64,000 nt of DNA. Source: Mesaphorura yosii (taxonomy: Eukaryota; Arthropoda; Collembola; Poduromorpha; Tullbergiidae). The position numbers and the translations under genes are program-made. Under the pieces are notes generated by a model. It was not told the DNA's origin. It ran no database searches and saw only the letters and a program-made list of their open reading frames with translations. The stretch spans positions 434,001-498,000 of the forward strand of contig WIXG01000007.1 in assembly GCA_009869945.1 (NCBI GenBank), written 5' to 3'. Of this stretch, positions 36,317 through 47,358 are shown piece after piece. The stretch's first letter is position 1, and every line of letters begins with the position of its first letter.

Positions 36317-37185
36317 TTATTGACCATCCGCAGAACGAACTTTCACAAGCATCTTGAAGGGCACGGGATTCGCCATGATGCCCTTTGTCACATCTGACTT
36401 CGGAGCGCCTGTCACTGGATCCGGGTTGAATTCAAAGTTCTACACAAGCGTTGCAAATGCATTTGTCAGTGTGTTCTTCGCAAAACTTGGGCCAAGCACT
36501 CCCGCTTCCCTGTGAATTAATGAACTCTTTACCACTAATCACAATGAACCACAAAAAACCATAATTTCAAAAGTATAGAAGTCTTACCGAATGCAAACGT
36601 CGTAATTTTCTCAGCATTGACAATATTTCCTTTTTCATTAAGAAATCGTCCAGGGTTCTCCCAAACTGTTTCATCCATGTTGGCACTGTTGTAATTTGCC
36701 ATCACATTGGTTATCTGTGAAATTACCAATTTTGTAATAGACACAGAGCCAAGTATCAATTTACAAGAGCAATGGTGACAACCGTGAATGGTTGGAATTA
36801 TTCAAATTATCATTACCTTCGGCATGACATACGACCCAATTTTAGATTTTCAGTCGTGCAGCGTGGTCCAACAGGCGCAACAGGCTCCATTCAAAGTGTC
36901 TCCAAGATATAGGCTTCCGTGTACTTCAGGCTATTTAGTTTATTCACGAAGCAAAGGTTTCAAGTTCATTCTGCATTAGTTTCAAGGTATGATGTTGAAT
37001 TTCTTACTTTTGCCTGTTCGCCACCTGCACTGGTCGTTGCTCTCCCACAACCTTGTCGACTTCAGCCCATATTCGGGCCTGTAGCTGAGGTTCCTGAATC
37101 AAATCACGAACAGCGAATGTAACCACTTTCGCAGCCGTCTCAGACCCGCCCGCGAACAACTCATTCACGAGAGCAATCATTCATC
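36317..37185 (-). pseudogene. CYP2-clan P450 pseudogene, 3' half only
   Basis: Four exon remnants in the order of the intact gene at 26719-28771. About 37185-37035: I-helix exon (LVNELFAGGSET). About 36950-36830: K-helix exon, in which the Arg codon of ExxR is now TGA (YILETL*MEPVAPV) and a later base is missing. About 36718-36589: the exon ending FLNEKGNIVNAEKITTFAFG, where five codons of the PERF meander are deleted. About 36500-36317: haem-loop exon (GKREC) with a one-base loss after the Cys codon and a TAG before NFEFNPDPVTG. The 5' half is absent. Introns remain, so it arose by DNA duplication, not by retrotransposition. It is not the direct copy of the nearby intact gene, as the tails differ clearly. 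Confidence 0.88.
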
Positions 37186-37768
37186 ATTGATTTGCAGCGA
37201 AACGTATCCATTTTAAGAGCAATTGAATTAAATTGGGCAAGTACGAGGTGATTGAAGGACTATAAATGTTGCTAGCCATAACCAATACTGATTAAATTCT
37301 CATAGTGCCCCGCCGAGTGGCTAGGAAACGTCTCATTTGTACCAAAGCGAAGGCATCGAGATGAGTGGTAAGGTGTAATTGTAATTTTAGTCCAGTCGCC
37401 GCATCATCGGCCACTTTTCCACAAGAAGTGTCCCAATTAAGATTGGCAGCAATTACCAATTAGCAAGAATGTGAATCTTGAGACCATTCCTAGCATTTAT
37501 AGTAAAATGATTTGATTGCAATGACCACAGACCGCGCAGTAAGAAGGCAAATTCGCTTCTGATAAAGTTCTTTGCATGGTGAATCTTCTCTTGTCGTGGA
37601 TTGCCGGAGACAACTTGCGATTTTCATAGATGCAGCAATATTCTAATCCTGAACTGAAATTATGATTTATTTGGAATCCTAAATCTTTTCATATCAGAGC
37701 AAAAGGCAGACAGACAAGCATTGAAACTTGAAAGAACGTCCATAAAACTCCTTCCTAAGGCGCGTTGT
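37186..37768. other. Intergenic: AAMP 3' UTR and upstream of pseudogene
   Basis: Minus-strand AATAAA near 37668 serves AAMP. A short segment at 37316-37336 resembles a tRNA A-box (gccgagtggctagg), but no matching B-box or cloverleaf follows. Confidence 0.4.
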
Positions 37769-39637
37769 TTAAGTCTGGTTCAGGTTCAGTCTGAATATGA
37801 GCACTAGGCCATCCTCTGATGCTGACACCAACTTGTCTCCGCTCCTACAAGTTAATTACCATGGATATTTGGCATGCTTGTCACAGTTTTAATCACTCAA
37901 GAATTCGGGGCTGGGCTCACTTTGTAATTGCCAAATCCAAAACTTCTGATTTGTGTTTTCCTAAATAACGTTCTGCTTTGCTTGTTCGCGAGTCGACAAC
38001 TCGTACAACACCATCCAGTCCAGCGGTGTATAGAACTGGAAGCCTTGGGTCCCAGACAAGTTTAGTTAAGCCAACTCCCTGCTGCATTCGTAGACGCTCG
38101 GACTATAACCAAACCTAACCATAAATGATGCTCTTAAATTTTGACGAAAGGGGTGTACCATATTTGTTGCGTCCCAAATCACGATGTGTCCCTTCAGGGA
38201 ACCTGCAGCCAGTAAATCTAGTTGGGATTGAGGGTCCGTATAAAATGATACTGTTTCCACGCTGTCAACATCCTCTTCGTCGTCATCGCCAGTTGAAGCG
38301 TTTGCTTTCTGAGGGCTGCAACGAACGCTGTGCAAAATCTATAGAAGCCGAGTTGGGCACGTAAAAGTCACTTCGTACGCAATACTTGATTTTTGGTTGT
38401 TTACCTTGCCGTTCTGAATGTTATAGACGTTGACAAGCCCATCCACTCTCCCAGCAGTAATAATACCACGAGTTGGGTGATGATGAACGGAAAGAACACC
38501 CGCCCCATCCGAAAGCGCTTTCGATCTGACAAATGTTTGTTCTGTCTCGCCTGATTTTAGGTCGAACATTTTCAGAGTACCGTCTGCGTAACCAGCCACC
38601 AATCGCTTTCCTGTGAGAATAGGCACATATATATTATTTTGGTCATAATGATAAAGTAGCTTCCAACTTGCAGTGCTTACCATCCGGTAACAGCGTGGCA
38701 CATTCGGATTTTGCAGAACTGCCGCTAAATATTTTGCAGTTTTCATCTGGGATTTTCCACATGTAAATCGAGCCATCATCGCAGCCAGCAAAGAGCACAT
38801 GAGCTCCGAAGTGCCAGAAACTCCACTAAAAAGGATGCGTTAAATGAGTTTGGAATTAGAACAATTTTGTCAAGGATTTTGCACTTGACGAAGTAGAACT
38901 TACTGAAAGATCTCCAGTTTCGAATGTACAAATGCATTCGATAGGGTCAGTTTTCCAAACCTTAACTTTTCCAGAGAGATCACATGTAGAAAAATACGCC
39001 GAGTCATAAGAAAAAGATGCAGAGACAACAGAGTCCTATAATCATTAAGAAAGTTAAATAACGGCCTAGCGCTAATTGTATTTGACTTTAGTTGAAGGGT
39101 ATATCGCCAGAGCCACATATATTACCTCATGGCCTTCACATTTGAAAATTGGAAACTGTGTTTTAATAGAAGTTGTATCCCACACTGTTGCAGCGTCATC
39201 TTCACCACCAGTAATCAGTCGACTCCCAGAATTATCAAATGTTGAACAAAACACCGCAGTTCCTAAGCAATTTAATGTTGGAATGTTGGCATTCAGACAA
39301 ACTGGAGCTATGAAGCAAACTGTACCGTGGCAGAATCCAGCTTACCTTTGTGTGGATGCAGTATGTAGTCTGGGTCCTGACACGTCAGTCCGGCAAGATC
39401 AGTTGATTGCGTTGCGGAGGCACTTTCCTCAGGTTCATCACCTTCATCCTCAACATCTGCCATGTCTCCCTGGTCAATTCCATCTTCGTCATCGTCATCA
39501 ATTACTTCAATCATGTCCATCTCTTCAAAAGAATCATCCCCATCGTCTACTAATCCATCGGTTCCAGTGCCAGTCTCGTTGTCGTTGTCATCGTCCATCG
39601 TTGGGCGTTGTGGGGATGGAGAATGATTCTCCACCAT
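37769..39637 (-). CDS. AAMP: Angio-associated migratory cell protein (AAMP), WD40 repeat
   Basis: Eight exons (39637-39346, 39262-39126, 39035-38904, 38825-38681, 38610-38405, 38338-38159, 38102-37921, 37844-37769); 1350 nt, 449 residues, close to the human 434. The first 95 residues are strongly acidic (Asp/Glu runs). Eight WD40-type units follow, such as LITGGEDDAATVWDT, FSTCDLSGKVKVWK, LFAGCDDGSIYMWKI, LVAGYADGTLKMFDL and LLAAGSLKGHIVIWD, making one propeller. Human AAMP is cytosolic and linked to cell migration and RhoA signalling; its yeast homologue Sqt1 is the chaperone of ribosomal protein uL16, and the acidic start fits that role. No features look damaged. Confidence 0.93.
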
Positions 39638-40924
39638 AACCTACCATGAAAGGCAGTTCCGAGATGAGAATCCGAAGGCACAAGGCCCTGATAAATAATA
39701 AAAAGTGAAAGATAAGCAAATAGTTGAAGATCTTCAGCCGCCGAGTACCACTTTTATTACTTGCCTTACGACTGCCAACAATTAACGGGTTCGGAGTCCA
39801 CAAAATCAATCAGCCGCGTTAGGCAGAATTCGGAGAGAGTCAACGTCGACGAGAACAGGCTAGTCTTTGTTGATAAATTCAAATTCCAAGAACTGAGCAA
39901 AATTAATTGCGAATGTGGGACAATGATGACTTTAACTTAAAACATGTGTAGTTTGAGCCATGTCGCTTGAAAGTTTATACTACGAGAACATGTGACTGGA
40001 GGTACTTGAAAAGTGTGTTCATATCAAAATGCGGTAAACTTTACCGCAGAAAATGATAGTGGCCAAAGGTTGATCGAGTGAGAAGTGACCTGGACCGGAT
40101 CCGTAGACATCGTCGAATTTAGTTCTTGTTTATCGAACTTATCTTAGTTCATTGTGTAATTGTGTCTCAGTCAGTTTCATCCCGAAGTTCAAGGTCGAAG
40201 TCGCAGAGGACTGGGGAACACGTGTGGGATAAGGTATGTAATCTTATATAATCTAGTTGTCACTAAGATCTCAGCATCATTATTTGAAATTCAGCAGTTC
40301 AACTTTTCACAGTGCTGAAATTGCATTCAGAAAAATAGAAACAAAGCTAGCAGATAGCATAGATCGACAAGAAAGCAGAAACTTTTATGCAGTCCACTAA
40401 AAAATTTAGGAGTACAGGTTAGTAGGTTACTTGCATCCCCAATCAATTGGTATCTCACGTCTCATGAACGAATAATGTCGATTAAGGAGTATGTAAGTGA
40501 GAAAGATTTGATGGACGCATTTGTATCTTGTTAGTTCAGCACCAATTCATTTCGGGACAAAGGTCATCAGATAAGATTGAATGCGTGTACGACCGTAGCG
40601 TATTTAACTTGGTACATAACAGATATGACGATGGGGTCATGTCATATTGGTTCATTTTTTTTCTTCTCCCCTTCGTCAACTAAGGAATAACTTTTCAAAT
40701 TCTACATCTCGTGATGACGATGATGATGTAACTATGAAGTTAACCTTTTCATCTTGTTATTTTAGCATTATTGATTGAGATCGAGATCGACATATCTTCT
40801 TCCCACACGCTGTGAGCCGTGAGGTTCATCTTTTGTCGCGTTTTATCTCCTGCAGTTGGGCTGTGTTGCGTGTAGAAGACATTTTGATCTCTGATTTGAT
40901 TGATTGTACGCGTGGAATATCAAA
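39638..40924. promoter_or_regulatory. Divergent upstream region of AAMP and GCSH
   Basis: 1.3 kb between the divergent start codons. aaggtatgtaatc near 40234 is a possible 5' UTR splice donor of GCSH. A short GAT-rich run lies at about 40715-40730. No coding exon seen. Confidence 0.4.
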
Positions 40925-41754
40925 ATGGGGTTGATAGGAAGAACACTTGTGCAGGCTCTGAAGACAAAGTCTACATTTAGCAAAAGTTCCCTTGGAGCAG
41001 TTCAGCGGAATCAACTTTACAAACTTTCGACTAGCTCCTTTGCGGCAGCAGGTAATTGAAACGCAACTTTACAATGCTAATTTTTCATCATGTCATCATA
41101 CGCATGGTCAACTTTTTCTTATGTCAGTCGCTTGAAAGAGTGTGTTTTTGTTTCAGAGAGAAAATTTTCCGAGAAGCATGAATGGGTTGTCATTAATGGA
41201 AAAATCGGAACCGTTGGTATCTCACAATACGCTCAAGATGCGCTTGGTGACATCGTTTACGCTCAACTGCCCGATGTTGGGTCTGACTTCGCGTTAATGG
41301 GTGAGTGAATGTGGCCAGTGGCACACTCTAAATTATAGGGCTTTATGCCTCACACAATGTGACTAGGAGCGTAGGTCTATCAAATGAACGAGTTAGCTAA
41401 CTGAGCTCTTGAAATTCTTTTAATTGCAGATGAATGTGGTGCTCTCGAGAGTGTAAAGGCTGCCAGCGAACTATTCTGCCCATTGAGTGGTAAAGTTACT
41501 GAGAAGAATACCGAAGTCGAGGCGCAACCAGCCTTAATCAACAAATCTTGCTACGATAAAGGTGTGAACAAAACTAGATACTGATCTAACTGATTTTTCA
41601 TTTCTGTCAGACTATATCACAGACGAATTTGTTCTTATCAGGTTGGCTGTTCAAGATGGAATTAACCAAACCGGAAGAAGTTAATGATTTGATGAGCGAG
41701 GCTCAGTATGAGAAGTTTCTAAAATCTCTTTCTGACGAGGCTGACGCGCAATAA
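40925..41754 (+). CDS. GCSH: Glycine cleavage system H protein, mitochondrial
   Basis: Exons 40925-41051, 41157-41300, 41430-41561, 41642-41754; 516 nt, 171 residues. A mitochondrial presequence of about 42 residues (basic, Ser/Thr-rich, no acids) precedes [33 protein letters not shown]. Lys100 in [11 protein letters not shown] is the lipoylation site; the lipoyl arm shuttles the aminomethyl group between the P, T and L proteins of the glycine cleavage complex in the matrix. The end, [19 protein letters not shown], is canonical. AATAAA at about 41895 follows the stop by 140 bp. The exons are complete and clean. Confidence 0.97.
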
Positions 41755-42702
41755 TTCATGAGTCAACAAGTCTCCACTGCTGTTGCATGTCAAATCAAGC
41801 ATCTACGTGTTTAGATCGAAGAGGAGTTAGATACTAATTATGATATAATATTTTATTGGAAGTGATGTTGTAAATTAAGTCATATTTTATATCCAATAAA
41901 TGTAGCACAATTCTATGGCGTAGAGTGGTTTTGATCACTTTGATGGTTGTGATGCGAATGCAAACTTTCGTTCAGTCCTTCATAACTTCACAATAAGCTT
42001 TGGTCTAAAAATAGTAAATAGTAAACTGGTTGGCCAACCGGAATTCTGGAATGCACGGAATACGTGAGTCAAACGTAACAATTCAAAGCAAAAGGCACAT
42101 CCTTTCGATTGTTACCATTATAGCATAATCAGGCATTCACAGTTTTGGCGTCATCGAAAAAAGTAAATTGAATAATTCGAACGGGATTGCTTTAGCGTTG
42201 TTCATGACCCAAATAGTTTTAAATTCACTTTTCTGACTTCTGAAATCATGGTGCCGTTACCGATTCGTGCTCGGTCCACAACCCTCGATTGTTGTATTAT
42301 TTAGTCAGCAGATGAGTGAATGAAGATTGCAGGTGCTATGTTACAAAGAAAGGCGAATAGTTGCGACATGACGTATGCTTCTAAATTCTCAAATCGATTC
42401 TTCTCAATCAATTTGTAACTTGAGTCACGCCAATCACGATCAGAGTCTCTTGACTCGGCCGAATTATTTGAGGGTTCTTATGCAATAATGCAATCCAGCG
42501 CCTTTTATGAACCGATACTGCCATTAAAAGATTGTACACTTTAAAGGGAGAATCTACGTTTATAAATGGATCGGTTCCTCGTAAACGAAATCATAATTGT
42601 GAAGCTATAATTAGAGTAGTCAAGAACTATGGCGTCCTCCCAAATTCAGTCAATTCTCTGGATTTCTACGTCCTAGTACGAATTTAGAGTTGGAAATGCA
42701 AG
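41755..42702. other. Intergenic, upstream of the secreted-protein array
   Basis: GCSH 3' UTR and the promoter of array gene A. I looked for a further copy of the CLxC[FY]C motif here and found none. Confidence 0.45.
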
Positions 42703-43284
42703 ATGGCCAAGAGAACGATCATAATTTCCTTCTTGATTTCATCGTTGGCAAATCTCTGCAGTCTTGGTCAAAGCGCACCAAATAGTAAGTGAGCAGACAC
42801 GCCTGTCGATGCGACTTTAATTGATTCTTTAATTCACCCTTTAGTTGTAACTGATAACTGTACCGTCGGAACGTATTGGGAACGACAGGGCAGCATAATT
42901 TTTTCAAATTGGTGCTTGTCTTGTTACTGCGTATCAGGCAATTTGTCGGTATGTGTGAGAATTATCCGAGTATTTGCTCAGGGCTGTGGCACTGCTGCGG
43001 TCGGCGGAATTGCCGTGACCCCAACTGCAGTTCCAGCGAGTACAACAACGCCAATTACTACGACTCCTGTAACAACAACCGCGGCAACTACTACAACCAC
43101 CGCGGCAACTACTACGACCACCGCGGCAACTACAACTACGACCACCGTGGCAACAACTACGACCACCGCGACAGCTACACCTATGACAACGGGGGGATCT
43201 ACAACTCCTAGCACGACCACAGCTGGACCCCCGACGACTGCTGTCACCACGACAAGGACTACGACAGTACCAGCCGCCGGATAG
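42703..43284 (+). CDS. Array gene A: secreted Cys-rich protein with Thr/Ala mucin-like tail
   Basis: Two exons, 42703-42784 and 42845-43284, 522 nt, 173 residues. Exon 1 is a signal peptide (MAKRTIIISFLISSLANLC...) and the phase-1 intron sits just before the mature domain, as in the three sister genes. The Cys module reads C-x5-W-x10-WC-L-x-C-Y-C-x7-C-x11-C. The last 90 residues are Thr/Ala-rich, built from a heptad TAATTTT repeated about four times (21-bp DNA repeats, 43078-43180), then a block AGPPTT shared with gene B. Thr-rich tails of this kind are usually O-glycosylated mucin segments. The function is unknown; an extracellular coat, peritrophic or mucus role is a guess. Confidence 0.82.
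43078..43190 (+). repeat. 21-bp coding tandem repeat in array gene A
   Basis: Units of the type accgcggcaactactacgac, with one 24-bp variant, encode TAATTTT heptads. Copies differ at silent sites, so the array is under some age or drift and not a fresh expansion. Confidence 0.75.
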
Positions 43285-43766
43285 ACTTAATGAACACCTC
43301 AGATACATAAAAATGATGGGTCGCAAGATCCAACGGCGTGAAACTATTTGCATTTGCAACATATCCAAATTAGTGGCAAGTCTGAAAGAAAAAGATTACT
43401 GTCGATCTCCGACCAATAATAATTTGCTAATAAGAAGCAGAAAACATGCTGAATGTATCAACAACGTTTTCATCCATTGTGTTTATTGCATATCTTTTCA
43501 CACCTTTCGCTCGCGTTTGCCTCTCCAAAGTCCAAATGTCAAATGCATCGACTCTGATTAACTACATTACGACATTACAAGGCAAGTTCTCCTAAATTAT
43601 ACGTTTTCGTTTAGGAGTGCAGTAAAAGTTAACAATACTACCTTTCCGGTTCATATTTTCGGCTTCATGTCCATTTCGCTGCCGCTTGTTGGGCGGGATG
43701 ACATTTTATAATAATTTTTGCCAGTGCGCCACTGCAGTGCTTTACTAACAGTTTAGTCCCATAAAG
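43285..43766. other. Intergenic between array genes A and B
   Basis: Gene A 3' UTR and gene B promoter. No further exon found. Confidence 0.45.
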
Positions 43767-44268
43767 ATGCGGCATCGAATTCCTTCCGAATTGCTCCTAA
43801 CTGCTGGACTATTTGCCTTCACAAACACCGCGCTTATTACGAGTGGCAGTCTCACAGGTACAGCAGAATTTTAATTTTTAATCTGTTTCGTGTTCTCATT
43901 ATTAAATAGAATTTTTATTAGTCGTAAACAGTGCTTGCACTCAAGGACAATTTTGGGTCCCGAACGTCGTATCAGTGCAAAACTGGTGTCTTAGGTGTTT
44001 CTGCGTCACTGGAACGATCTCTTTATGCACCGCCCAGTTCCCACTCTTCGGATCATGTGATGGTGGTCTCCCCGTTCCAGTTCCAACGGTTACGACCACG
44101 ACGCTTGCGACCGTGACCACCACCACCCCGATTCCTCCAATCACAACTCTGGTGCCAGGCTCTACTACAGTAGCCGCTACAACCACGACGACCGCCGCCA
44201 CCACGACCACTACTGCTGCTACAACTACTACAGCTGGACCACCCACTACCATTGCGCCAGGGAAATAA
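43767..44268 (+). CDS. Array gene B: secreted Cys-rich protein with Thr-rich tail
   Basis: Exons 43767-43857 and 43922-44268, 438 nt, 145 residues. Signal peptide in exon 1 (LLLTAGLFAFTNTALITSG), a phase-1 intron at the same place as its sisters, then VVNSACTQGQFW...NWCLRCFCV...SLC...SC. The tail is Pro/Thr/Val-rich and ends with the TAATTTT heptads and AGPPTT block that gene A has, so A and B are the closest pair. It is secreted and probably heavily O-glycosylated. AATAAA at about 44374. Function unknown. Confidence 0.83.
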
Positions 44269-44870
44269 ACTCACTTGAGATCAACTGGCCATTCTTCCTG
44301 CAGTCTTCCTGTTCCTGACTTTTATTAATGTAATCATGTAATCGCTGAAGTGCTTGCATTAAACAGCAGATGACGTAATAAAATGAAGTACGACGAAAAG
44401 TCGAACAGCTCATGGCCGACATTTTCCACGTTTTCACGTGTAACATTGGTCTTGACACCTGCTGATTCATGCTTCAATTGCAAGCAGAGCATAGTTTGGA
44501 TTGACGTTCGAACGAGAATGAGACCGCATCTCCTGAAGAGGAAGCGGTGTACACTCTGACATTGCACGAATTACGCAATTGGGTTAAGACATAATCATCT
44601 CACAATTACAAATTGGATTGCAAATTCCGGATGTTTGCAAATACTCGCAAACCCACAGCATTACAATGACCGCCTCTTCTATGATGCAAACTTCCATTGT
44701 CCGAAGACCGATGGGGCAAATCCGGAAATAATGTTCAAATGATATTACTGATAGCACTCAAATTACGGAAGCAGCTGCATATTTAAAGGCTGGATCTTAA
44801 GTTCAGTTTGCGTATTTTATCGTCTGCAGTTTCTCTGAGATTTAACACCTCCAGAAAGTAAATAGCAACA
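44269..44870. other. Intergenic between array genes B and C
   Basis: Gene B 3' UTR and gene C promoter; atatttaaagg near 44779 may act as a TATA element about 90 bp before the ATG of gene C. Confidence 0.4.
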
Positions 44871-45190
44871 ATGAAGAAGTTCACATTTTGCATTGCCCTC
44901 TGCATCGTGGTGTTTGGGATCCATTTCTACGAGTGCACCCTCATAAGTACATAACACTATTTTCAGATACGCTTTAAATAATCTTAATTTTCATAATCTA
45001 GATGTTAGATTGATTTTGTCCTTCGTTTTCAGTCGTGAACAGCGCTTGCACCGTCGGAAGGATGTGGCGTCCAGCACCAATCAACGTGTACAATAAATGT
45101 CTCAATTGCTACTGCACATCGACCAACAGGTCGATCTGCTTCGACACCTTCACAGCAACAACCAATTGTCTTGCCATTGCCGGTGTGTGA
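44871..45190 (+). CDS. Array gene C: short secreted Cys-rich protein, no tail
   Basis: Exons 44871-44946 and 45033-45190, 234 nt, 77 residues. Signal peptide MKKFTFCIALCIVVFGIHF, a phase-1 intron, and then only the core module: IVNSACTVGRMWRPAPIN, C-L-N-C-Y-C, RSIC, NC, ending AIAGV. It shows the smallest form of the family and that the Cys module is the shared unit. AATAAA near 45472. An easily missed small gene. Confidence 0.8.
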
Positions 45191-45885
45191 CGGGTCGAAG
45201 TCGAAGTCAACAGTAATGAATGTTTACAAGCTGTAGAGTTTCCTGCATCCAACTCCCTTGATTGTTGCGAGTATTCATTGTTCCCGTTTCCGGTTTCACT
45301 GAACTGTCAACTCTGTCGCAATTAGTTTTGCTACAATTTTGGTTGGTCACCCGCCAGTCGGATGCCAGCTTAATTTTTGTATACGTGAACCATCAGCCTG
45401 TCAATGTCTCCATGGTCAGCGGATAGAATTATGTAATCAATATAGTAATGTAACTGTGAAGTTACCAGTGAAATAAATCTGTCACGCCCTACTTTTTGAA
45501 TTCAGCTACAATCAGTACACTGTGGCCGGCTGCCTTTGTAGAATGGCACGTCCTCGTCCAGTTGTTTCAGCAGCGAACGAACTCATACAGAATTCATGAT
45601 TCATCCATTGTTGATCTCGTTGATGTTGACCTGAGCTGCTGTTTGGATTGATATGTAACGGACCCTGATTTTTGATGGCTTCAATGCTGAACGTGATACG
45701 TGACATCGTCAAAATAATCGGTAATTGCCAAATTGGCCAACACTGCTGAGCAAACTGTGACAGGAACACGTGCCATTCCATGGCACAAAGTGTATAAGTA
45801 GTACGAATAAGACTCGGATATTTTGATTCAGTCAAACTTCAGGCTCTTTCGATTTTATTTCACTGCCTCGACCGAACGAGCCAGA
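45191..45885. other. Intergenic between array genes C and D
   Basis: Gene C 3' UTR (with AATAAA) and gene D promoter. A minus-strand open stretch at 45512-45835 has no signal peptide, domain or splice support. Confidence 0.4.
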
Positions 45886-46569
45886 ATGCGTTCGCGAACG
45901 ATTTTACTCGTGTTAATTTTACAAATTTCATTTTGGAGATCCGACGCGTTCTTTGCACTCGCGGGCATAGTGCGAGGTAAGTTGAGCTGACTGGAATGGA
46001 AGTAGACCTTGAATGAAATTAAATGAAAAATTGAATAACTTTGATTCGTAGTTCAAAGTGCATGTGCACAGTCCAACATTTGGAATCCTGCACCTGCGCT
46101 GGTCCGAAACTTGTGTCTGCAATGTTTTTGCGTGAACGCTGCATTTGCGCTGTCAATATGCAGCGTCATTCCTAATCTGTTTGTGGTATCGGGTGTATGT
46201 GTGCCATTTTTCGTGAATGCTACAACGACCATAGCCCCGACTGTTGCGCCATCGACACTTCCAACAGTAATACCGGGTTTGTCAGCTCCTGGAGTTCTGC
46301 CAGCGGCAGGCGCAGGAGCAATTCTCCCAGCCACACCAGGAGTTGCTGCCGCTGGTCAAATTTTACCAGCGGCGCCCTTCAATCAAGCATTTGTGCAAGG
46401 TTTTCCTGGCTTGAATTACGCGCCAGGATCTGTCAACACAGTTGGAGGTATCCCCGCCACGCTTTCTCCTGGAAGTGGAATACCTGGAGTGGGGTTCGTG
46501 GCGCCCAACAACAATTTCAACTCCCTCGCTGGAACCTTTCCGTCAATATTCGCGGGGAAGAAAAAATAG
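45886..46569 (+). CDS. Array gene D: secreted Cys-rich protein with Pro/Gly/Ala elastic-like tail
   Basis: Exons 45886-45976 and 46052-46569, 609 nt, 202 residues. Signal peptide MRSRTILLVLILQISFW, the same phase-1 intron, then VQSACAQSNIWNPAPA, C-L-Q-C-F-C, SIC and GVC. The tail, unlike in A and B, is rich in Pro, Gly, Ala and Val (PGLSAPGVLPAAGAGAILP, then GIPGVGF), like cuticle or elastic proteins, and ends in Lys-Lys-Lys. It is the most diverged sister: Gly after the first Cys is replaced and spacing is longer. AATAAA near 46662. Function unknown, probably extracellular structural. Confidence 0.82.
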
Positions 46570-47358
46570 GCACAAATCTCGCAAGTGTTAATTTTGTTTT
46601 GGGAGACGGAAGATGGCTAAGCTAAAATTCATTCACCACTTTATCACTTTATTGCGCTGTAAATAAAATGTTCACAATTTTTCTTTAGTACCGGCAACGA
46701 TTTAGTGATTTTTGCATGCGAGAGGCGTATTGCATAACGCGTAATTTTCCACCTCATGATGGCCTGCACCTGCACCCTACAGATGTACTACGTAGGAGTA
46801 GGAGCAAGGCCTGAGAAATACTCATGCAATTCTTCAAACGTCGGTCTGCTACTCGGCTCCAGCTCCAGTATTCCTTCGTATTCTCATATCTGAAAGGAAA
46901 GAAGCTCAATCTAAGGTGTAAATAATTATATTTCGTGAGTGTTAGCACCAGAATTTCGAACTTTCGGAACGGGCAAAGAACAAATTGCTGTTCTCAACAG
47001 CGTGAGCAACTCCTCAACTGCAACTTCAGCGGCATGAACGAGGTCTTGCTCCCCGATACGTTTTAACACAAAGTGTTAAGTAGTTTTTTTTCTAATTCAA
47101 TGCCAAATTGTCTGTTCAAGCTTGATACATCATTTATGAAAGCGAGCGTTGTAAGAAATTGCACGTTGCTCAAGACATCGCATCGGGTCATAAATCATAT
47201 TTATTCCATACGGTTATTTTTTTCGCGTGACGATGCGTGGCGGAAGCACGTACAAAAGAGAATAAATAGCTATAGCTGAACACTTTAATCTACAGAAGGG
47301 CATAACACATGTGGAGGTTGTATCTGACTGTATCTTTCCAGGACACAGAAGTTCACAT
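46570..47358. other. Intergenic between convergent array gene D and the CUB-like gene
   Basis: Both 3' UTRs. No fifth copy of the array motif, no repeat, no RNA gene seen. Confidence 0.45.

Noticed and set aside
37316-37390. tRNA or tRNA-derived SINE
   Set aside because: An A-box-like run (gccgagtggctagg) is present but there is no B-box, acceptor stem or 3' tail.
42934-43368. Open minus-strand frames across array gene A (Ser/Cys/Arg-rich and Val-rich)
   Set aside because: Low-complexity repeats stay open in several frames; the plus-strand frame has the signal peptide, intron and sister genes.
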